Under the pieces are notes generated by a model. That model was not told the DNA's origin. It was given only the letters and a program-made list of their open reading frames with translations, and searched no databases. The position numbers were made by a program, and so were the translations under genes. From positions 1 to 41,834 of the IMG/VR virus record IMGVR_UViG_3300029309_000092: a stretch of DNA of 41,834 nucleotides. One strand, 5' to 3'. Shown here piece by piece: positions 37,293-41,834 of this stretch. How positions within the stretch are numbered: the stretch's first letter is position 1; every line of letters begins with the position of its first letter. The DNA comes from a virus.

Positions 37293-39769
37293 TGGCGTTA
37301 CCTCCGAGACCCATGGGCAGTTTGACCGACTCTGGCATCGAGGCGCCGGAAGGCATTGAAGTAGATGTACCTCAGGTAGAAGATTTTGCCGGTGGTGCCG
37401 AGATTCTACAAGATGTTGACGGTGGTGCTATCGTTCAGGCGCTCATGGGTGGGGTGGAGGAAGGCATTGAAGTAGAGGCGGCGGTGTATGATCACAACGC
37501 CAACCTCGCTGAAATCTTGGATGAGTCTACGCTGGGAGAGATATCCAGTGAACTTCGTGAGATGTATGAAGAGGATATGGACTCAAGGCAAGATTGGGAG
37601 CAATCTTACACCAAGGGTCTTGATCTTCTGGGCATCAAGTATGAGGAACGCACTCAGCCGTTTGATGGCGCTACTGGTGTAACGCATCCGCTGATTGCCG
37701 AGTCCGTAACGCAGTTTCAAGCACAAGCGTACAAAGAACTTCTGCCTGCCGGTGGTCCGGTCAAGACGCAAGTCTTGGGTTCCAAGACCATGGAGAAGGA
37801 GGCACAGGCTAGTCGCGTCAAGAACTTCATGAACTATCAGGTCACTGAGGTCATGGAGGAGTTTGATCCTGACACGGATCAGATGCTGTTCTATCTGCCG
37901 CTATCTGGATCCACGTTCAAAAAGGTATACTTTGACCCCACCAAAAACCGTGCGGTATCGGCGTTTGTGCCGTCAGAGGATCTGGTGGTGCCATACTCGG
38001 CCACCGATCTGAACACAGCTCCACGAGTGACGCATGTTTTGCGGATGGACGCCAATCAGGTCCGCAAGATGCAAGTCGCTGGTATCTATCGCGATGTAGA
38101 GGTGTCTACAAGTGATGAGAGTGACGATCCGGTTCGTGAAAAGGTGAATCAGATTGAGGGCGTCAGTAAAGGATATACAGACGATGTGCATACCATTTTG
38201 GAGATGCACGTTGAGATGGACCTTGAAGGCTTTGAAGACATGGGTCCGTCAGGAGAGCCAACGGGGATCAAGCTACCGTACATCGTAACGCTTGATCATG
38301 GATCTGGGGAGATCTTGTCCGTAACGCGCAACTACGATCAGCAAGATCCGTTGAAGCGCAAGCGGCAGTATTTTGTGCACTACAAGTTCTTGCCCGGTCT
38401 GGGTTTCTATGGCTTCGGCCTGATTCATATGATCGGCGGCCTTGGCCGTGCAGCTACGAGCATACTTCGTCAGTTGATCGACTCTGGTACGCTGGCGAAC
38501 TTGCCATCTGGTTTCAAGGCACGAGGCATACGCATCCGTAACGATGATGAGCCTTTGTCGCCGGGTGAGTTCAGGGACATTGATGCACCTGGTGGTGACA
38601 TCCGTAACTCGATCATCCCGCTTCCGTTCAAAGAGCCGTCCGGCACGCTAGCGCAGTTATTGGCATCTTTGATTGAAGGTGGGCGCCGCTTTGTATCTAT
38701 CGCTGATCAACAACTCAGCGATGGTGCAACGAGCGGTGACATGCCTGTGGGCACAACTGTGGCGTTGCTTGAGCGTGGTATGAAGGTCATGTCGGCCATC
38801 CACAAACGCTTGCACTACGCGCAGAAAACAGAGTTCCGGCTCCTCGCTAGAATCTTCGCGGAAAATCTCCCTTCAAGTTATCCGTATGAGGTAGCCGGAG
38901 CACCCTCAGAGATAAAGTCACAGGACTTTGATGGGCGCGTAGATGTCATCCCAGTGTCGGACCCGAACATCTTTTCGATGGCACAGCGCGTCACACTGGC
39001 GCAAACACAGCTACAGTTGGCGCAGTCCAATCCGCAGATTCACAATTTGCATGAGGCATACAAGCGTATGTATCAGGCTCTTGAGGTGCAGAACATTGAT
39101 GAGATTCTGCCTGCCAAGAAAGAGCCGCAACCCACGAGTCCCAGCATTGAGAATGCAAAGGGGATGCAGGGCGAACTACTAACGGCGTTCCAGCAACAGG
39201 ACCATGATGCACACATCATGACTCATATTGCGTTCATGAAACTGCCGTTGGTCTCCACTTCTCCTAATATTTATGCTATATTCATGGGGCATCTTCAGGA
39301 TCATATATCCATGAAGGCACGTTTGACTGTGATGGCTCAAGTCCAAGAACAGCAAGCGCAGGCGCAGCAAATGGCATTGGCCGCTCAAATGGGTGCAGTA
39401 GACCCGATGATGGCGCAACAACAAATGCAAGCAGCATCTGCGATGACTGAAGAGATGGTTGAAGCCGAAGTCGCAAGACTAGAAGCACAGTTTACTCAGG
39501 AAATCATTCAGATGCTTGCACCGGCAGAAGGTGGAGAAGATCCGCTTGTTGCAATCCGGCAGCAAGAACTTGCTATCAAGGCAGCTGAGTCTCAGCGCAG
39601 AGCGCAACAAGACGCGGCAGAACTTGATTTGGAACGCCAGAAGCTCCAGCAGAGAGCCACTACTGACGCAGCGCGAATCGAACTCCAAGAGGAGATCGCA
39701 GAAGACAGGGCAGATGTGAATAGGGAACGCATCCAGACCCAGCGTGAGTTGGCGATGCGTAGAGGGTAA
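37292..39769 (+). CDS. Portal protein
   Basis: An 825-residue protein typical of large podovirus-type portals. It has MYEEDMDSRQDWEQSYTKGL (about 90-109), PFDGATGVTHPLIAESVTQF, FYLPLSGSTFKKVYFDPTKN, VPSEDLVVPYSATDLN, and RQLIDSGTLANLPSGFKARG near the middle. Residues from about 680 on are Gln/Ala-rich and helical, a long coiled-coil barrel-like tail. The portal forms the dodecameric DNA gateway of the capsid and binds the terminase, which fits its location after terL. Confidence 0.9.
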   Translation: MALPPRPMGSLTDSGIEAPEGIEVDVPQVEDFAGGAEILQDVDGGAIVQALMGGVEEGIEVEAAVYDHNANLAEILDESTLGEISSELREMYEEDMDSRQDWEQSYTKGLDLLGIKYEERTQPFDGATGVTHPLIAESVTQFQAQAYKELLPAGGPVKTQVLGSKTMEKEAQASRVKNFMNYQVTEVMEEFDPDTDQMLFYLPLSGSTFKKVYFDPTKNRAVSAFVPSEDLVVPYSATDLNTAPRVTHVLRMDANQVRKMQVAGIYRDVEVSTSDESDDPVREKVNQIEGVSKGYTDDVHTILEMHVEMDLEGFEDMGPSGEPTGIKLPYIVTLDHGSGEILSVTRNYDQQDPLKRKRQYFVHYKFLPGLGFYGFGLIHMIGGLGRAATSILRQLIDSGTLANLPSGFKARGIRIRNDDEPLSPGEFRDIDAPGGDIRNSIIPLPFKEPSGTLAQLLASLIEGGRRFVSIADQQLSDGATSGDMPVGTTVALLERGMKVMSAIHKRLHYAQKTEFRLLARIFAENLPSSYPYEVAGAPSEIKSQDFDGRVDVIPVSDPNIFSMAQRVTLAQTQLQLAQSNPQIHNLHEAYKRMYQALEVQNIDEILPAKKEPQPTSPSIENAKGMQGELLTAFQQQDHDAHIMTHIAFMKLPLVSTSPNIYAIFMGHLQDHISMKARLTVMAQVQEQQAQAQQMALAAQMGAVDPMMAQQQMQAASAMTEEMVEAEVARLEAQFTQEIIQMLAPAEGGEDPLVAIRQQELAIKAAESQRRAQQDAAELDLERQKLQQRATTDAARIELQEEIAEDRADVNRERIQTQRELAMRRG

Positions 39770-40465
39770 TTGGATCCAGTAAGTGCTATGGCTACCGCTA
39801 CGGCGGCATTTGGAGCCATCAAAAAAGGATTTGCGATAGGACGGGACATCGAGTCGATGGTATCCGACCTTTCGCGTTGGATGGGTGCGTTATCCGACCT
39901 AGACCAAGCCGAAAAAGAAGCCAAGAATCCTCCCATATTTAAGAAGCTGTTCGCAGGTAAGACTGTCGAACAAGAAGCTATGGAAGCCTTTGCGGCGAAA
40001 CGAAAGGCTGCAGCACAGCGTGACGAGCTTAAACAGTGGATCGGCCTGACACTAGGCAAGTCTGCTTGGGATGATTTGGTTCGCATGGAAGGCCAAATTC
40101 GTAAAAGGCGCCAAGACGCGATCTATGCACAGCGTGAAAAGCGTCAAAAGTTTATAGAGATCATGGCATGGATTATCATGATCAGCGTTGGCATTGCCGT
40201 GTTGACTGCATTTGTCTTACTTCTCAAAGCTCACACAGCACAAGCGGCAGAACAAATGACAGTCTGCCGTAAGGTCAAGTGTGAGAAACTTGAAGACAAA
40301 CAGATGGTCTGTGTTTTCAAAGGTCAGAATAACACGATTGAATCTATGTTTTTTTCTTATGGAGAGTTCATTCCTAATGAATATCAATGCAAGTACGATC
40401 CCAACGCTCGTAGAGACCGGACAATACAAGAAACTCTCAAGGAGATACGGGAGAGTCAGAAGTGA
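39770..40465 (+). CDS. Membrane-anchored late protein of the MDPVSA family, TTG start
   Basis: A 231-residue protein. TTG 39770 follows the portal stop directly and gives MDPVSAMATATAAFGAIKKG, a start I recall in marine phage relatives; an internal ATG at 39788 is the alternative. The N-terminal 120 residues are helical (GRDIESMVSDLSRWMGALSD and on). A transmembrane segment (MAWIIMISVGIAVLTAFVLL) is near residue 130. The following domain has four Cys (CRKVKCEKLEDKQMVC, EYQCKYD), probably disulfide-bonded outside the cytoplasm. Its exact role is unknown; a spanin or entry role is speculative. Confidence 0.75.
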   Translation: MDPVSAMATATAAFGAIKKGFAIGRDIESMVSDLSRWMGALSDLDQAEKEAKNPPIFKKLFAGKTVEQEAMEAFAAKRKAAAQRDELKQWIGLTLGKSAWDDLVRMEGQIRKRRQDAIYAQREKRQKFIEIMAWIIMISVGIAVLTAFVLLLKAHTAQAAEQMTVCRKVKCEKLEDKQMVCVFKGQNNTIESMFFSYGEFIPNEYQCKYDPNARRDRTIQETLKEIRESQK

Positions 40466-40779
40466 GCAAGAAGTTTCAAGAAGACACTGAATATGCCAAG
40501 TATGATCTAGACGGTGACGGTGAAATAACTGACGAAGAACTCGAACACGCTAAAGAGATACGAGAAACAGAACGTGACCTGCGTAAGAGTTTGGCACAGC
40601 TTCGTATGGCTAGGTACACACTGATAGGCATGGGAGTGTTCACCGCTGCTATGTTCACACCGTGGGTTTCAGTTGAACGAATTGAAGCGTTAAGTGAAAT
40701 AAGTAATTTGTTTTATATTAGTGGTGCCGGTATCGTCGGCGCATATATGGGCACTACCGCTTGGATGAGCCGGAAATGA
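40462..40779 (+). CDS. Membrane protein with an EF-hand calcium-binding loop
   Basis: A 105-residue protein; the GTG overlaps the previous stop (GTGA). Residues 15-26 are DLDGDGEITDEE, a canonical EF-hand loop (Asp at 1, 3, 5; Gly at 6; Ile at 8; Glu at 12), followed by a charged helix and two membrane segments (YTLIGMGVFTAAMFTP and LFYISGAGIVGAYMG). Calcium binding is predicted from the loop. It lies in the membrane and holin group and may regulate lysis or entry, which is inference. Confidence 0.75.
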   Translation: MSKKFQEDTEYAKYDLDGDGEITDEELEHAKEIRETERDLRKSLAQLRMARYTLIGMGVFTAAMFTPWVSVERIEALSEISNLFYISGAGIVGAYMGTTAWMSRK

Positions 40780-41003
40780 TCGACGCCTTCTTGCTCTTGG
40801 TCTACTTGGGCACGGGTGATTTACGCAAGCTGGAGAGTGGCAATATGTATTTCTATTCGATCACAGAGTGCAATCATTTTGCAAAACAAGTGTCCAAAAG
40901 GTACGGCAACTACGGGTATGCAGATTACATGGACCCCAAAGATCGAGTCACGGCATACTGTGTTCCTAGACAAGTGAATCCAGATCAAGTAAAGGTGTAT
41001 TGA
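40776..41003 (+). CDS. Small exported protein with two cysteines
   Basis: A 75-residue protein; ATG 40776 overlaps the previous stop (ATGA). It starts MIDAFLLLVYLGTGDLRKLE (signal or anchor), then FYSITECNHFAKQVSKRYG and VTAYCVPRQVNPDQVKVY. The C...YCVPR layout is frequent in small marine phage late proteins. Related in layout to 23533-23715 and 24999-25202. Function unknown. Confidence 0.7.
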   Translation: MIDAFLLLVYLGTGDLRKLESGNMYFYSITECNHFAKQVSKRYGNYGYADYMDPKDRVTAYCVPRQVNPDQVKVY

Positions 41004-41389
41004 TGTTACAAGCACTTATCGGACCTGTCTCTGGCCTTATTGGGTCATGGATGGACTCAAAAACAGAAGAGCAACGCGGCAAGTCAGCAGTCGCCAAGGC
41101 AAAGGCTGAAGCCGAAGCCAAGGTGATGGTATCTGCCGCAACGTCAACGGCTGATTGGGAAAAGCTGATGGCGAAGGGCAGTCAGTCGTCTTGGAAGGAC
41201 GAGTGGCTAACGATTTTGTTCTCAATTCCGCTGATACTAGCTTTTGCTGGGGAGTGGGGCAGAACCATTGTTGCAGAGGGTTTTGCAGCTTTGGAGGTGA
41301 TGCCGGACTGGTATCAATACACACTGGGTGTCATTGTAGCGGCCAGCTTTGGCGTTAGATCAGCAACGAAGTTCTTTGGAAAGAAGTAG
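41003..41389 (+). CDS. GTA-type three-transmembrane holin
   Basis: A 128-residue protein; ATG 41003 overlaps the previous stop (TGATG). It begins MLQALIGPVSGLIGSWMDSK, has a charged Ala/Lys/Glu helix, then WKDEWLTILFSIPLILAFAG and WYQYTLGVIVAASFGVRS as membrane segments. This matches the GTA_holin_3TM family. It would release the lysozyme, though the lysozyme gene is far away (14.1 kb). Confidence 0.8.
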   Translation: MLQALIGPVSGLIGSWMDSKTEEQRGKSAVAKAKAEAEAKVMVSAATSTADWEKLMAKGSQSSWKDEWLTILFSIPLILAFAGEWGRTIVAEGFAALEVMPDWYQYTLGVIVAASFGVRSATKFFGKK

Positions 41390-41398
41390 GAGGGCGCC

Positions 41399-41752
41399 AT
41401 GCCACTGACAGAAAAGCAGATGAAGATTGCCCGTGTGGCAGAGCCTCGTGACAAGATCACCGGAGAAGATTTCAAAGAGCTTCGTAAAGGCGATGGCGGC
41501 ATAGTTAAGTTCAATGACGGTGGCGAGGTTACATCCACAGAGCCAAGGATCATTGAGTTAGAAGAACTAGCAGAGTTTGGCGATGAAGACGCAGCCGAGA
41601 TTGCAAAATCTGATCTGTTTAAGGAGCGCGACACCAAACGGCTAGACAAGTCTGTTAAGAAGTTCAAGGCTGGTATGACCGTCAACGCACCTAGCATGGG
41701 TCGTGGTTGTGGCGCGGCACTGACAGGCAAGAAGTTCAGCGGCACATATTAA
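41399..41752 (+). CDS. Small late protein with C-terminal RGCGxAxxGKKFSG motif
   Basis: A 117-residue protein; ATG 41399 follows GGAGGGCGCC. It begins MPLTEKQMKIARVAEPRDKI, includes GGIVKFNDGGEV (residues 33-44), and ends GRGCGAALTGKKFSGTY. An MPLT-x-K-Q start and RGCG-x-A-x-x-G-x-K-F ending characterise a family of small marine phage proteins near the head genes. Function not known; a virion role is likely. Confidence 0.75.
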   Translation: MPLTEKQMKIARVAEPRDKITGEDFKELRKGDGGIVKFNDGGEVTSTEPRIIELEELAEFGDEDAAEIAKSDLFKERDTKRLDKSVKKFKAGMTVNAPSMGRGCGAALTGKKFSGTY

Positions 41753-41759
41753 TTGTCCG

Positions 41760-41834
41760 ATGGATGTTGCAGACTTCGCAAAATATGTTTATAGGTTGTT
41801 GGAACAGCGAGAGGAGCAAATCGCTGACATTCTG
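41760..41834 (+). CDS. Late gene, 5' end only
   Basis: ATG 41760 opens a frame that runs to the window end: MDVADFAKYVYRLLEQREEQ, then IADIL. Small helical proteins with this kind of start precede head genes in other marine phages. It is truncated by the window, so length and function are unknown. Confidence 0.6.
   Translation, partial: MDVADFAKYVYRLLEQREEQIADIL

Noticed and set aside
39770-40465. Spanin assignment
   Set aside because: It has one membrane segment and periplasmic-looking cysteines, but no lipobox or overlapping partner gene, and it is far from the lysozyme.

Overview
The window is a contiguous piece of a tailed double-stranded DNA phage genome, most likely from a marine, podovirus-like phage of a Gram-negative (probably alphaproteobacterial) host. 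The evidence is a head-and-packaging block with a large portal, a P22-like tail stabilisation protein, large ejection-type proteins and no tail sheath or tape measure, a T4-type lysozyme, and several small late proteins of kinds common in marine phages. The host assignment is inference. The window starts and ends inside genes. The major capsid protein and protease are not present and should lie beyond the right end (or, if the genome is circularly permuted, between the right end and the left end).

Layout. (1) 1-4.6 kb, rightward: tail-fibre region with a tandem family of about 130-residue paralogues whose 3' ends share an identical 13-bp boundary. (2) 4.6-14.6 kb, rightward: tail stabilisation protein, probable ejection proteins, lysozyme. 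(3) 14.6-21.8 kb, leftward: replication operon with SSB-like protein, archaeo-eukaryotic primase, AlpA-like HTH, UvrD-like helicase, SET-domain protein, DUF6378-like protein and family A DNA polymerase, mostly joined by ATGA overlaps. (4) 21.8-23.9 kb, rightward: SNF2-type helicase and small genes ending in a 17-codon ORF that carries a canonical beta-clamp-binding motif. (5) 23.9-27.9 kb, leftward: about 14 overlapping small genes (three AT-hook proteins, several zinc-binding proteins) and a C5 cytosine DNA methyltransferase. (6) 27.9-29.25 kb: an intergenic region with ten copies of a 9-bp motif, then the terminase small subunit and a VRR-NUC-like nuclease. (7) 29.25-32.7 kb, leftward: an accessory block of small genes, most with their own leader and terminator, interspersed with TTCGGG repeat clusters. 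(8) 33.0-41.8 kb, rightward: HlyC-like acyltransferase, proline/alanine-rich protein, terminase large subunit, portal, membrane proteins including an EF-hand protein and a GTA-type holin, and the start of one more gene.

How it fits together. The replication genes suggest an autonomous replisome (PolA, AEP primase, two helicases, SSB-like protein) that docks on host factors through short motifs: two proteins end in DIPF, as bacterial SSB does, and the mini-ORF carries QLSLF. The small terminase subunit sits on a repeat array that could be the packaging or replication start, and the large subunit lies 7 kb away beyond the accessory block. No integrase, tRNA, reverse transcriptase or CRISPR array was seen.

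All calls come from reading the sequence and from remembered family features. No database search was run.
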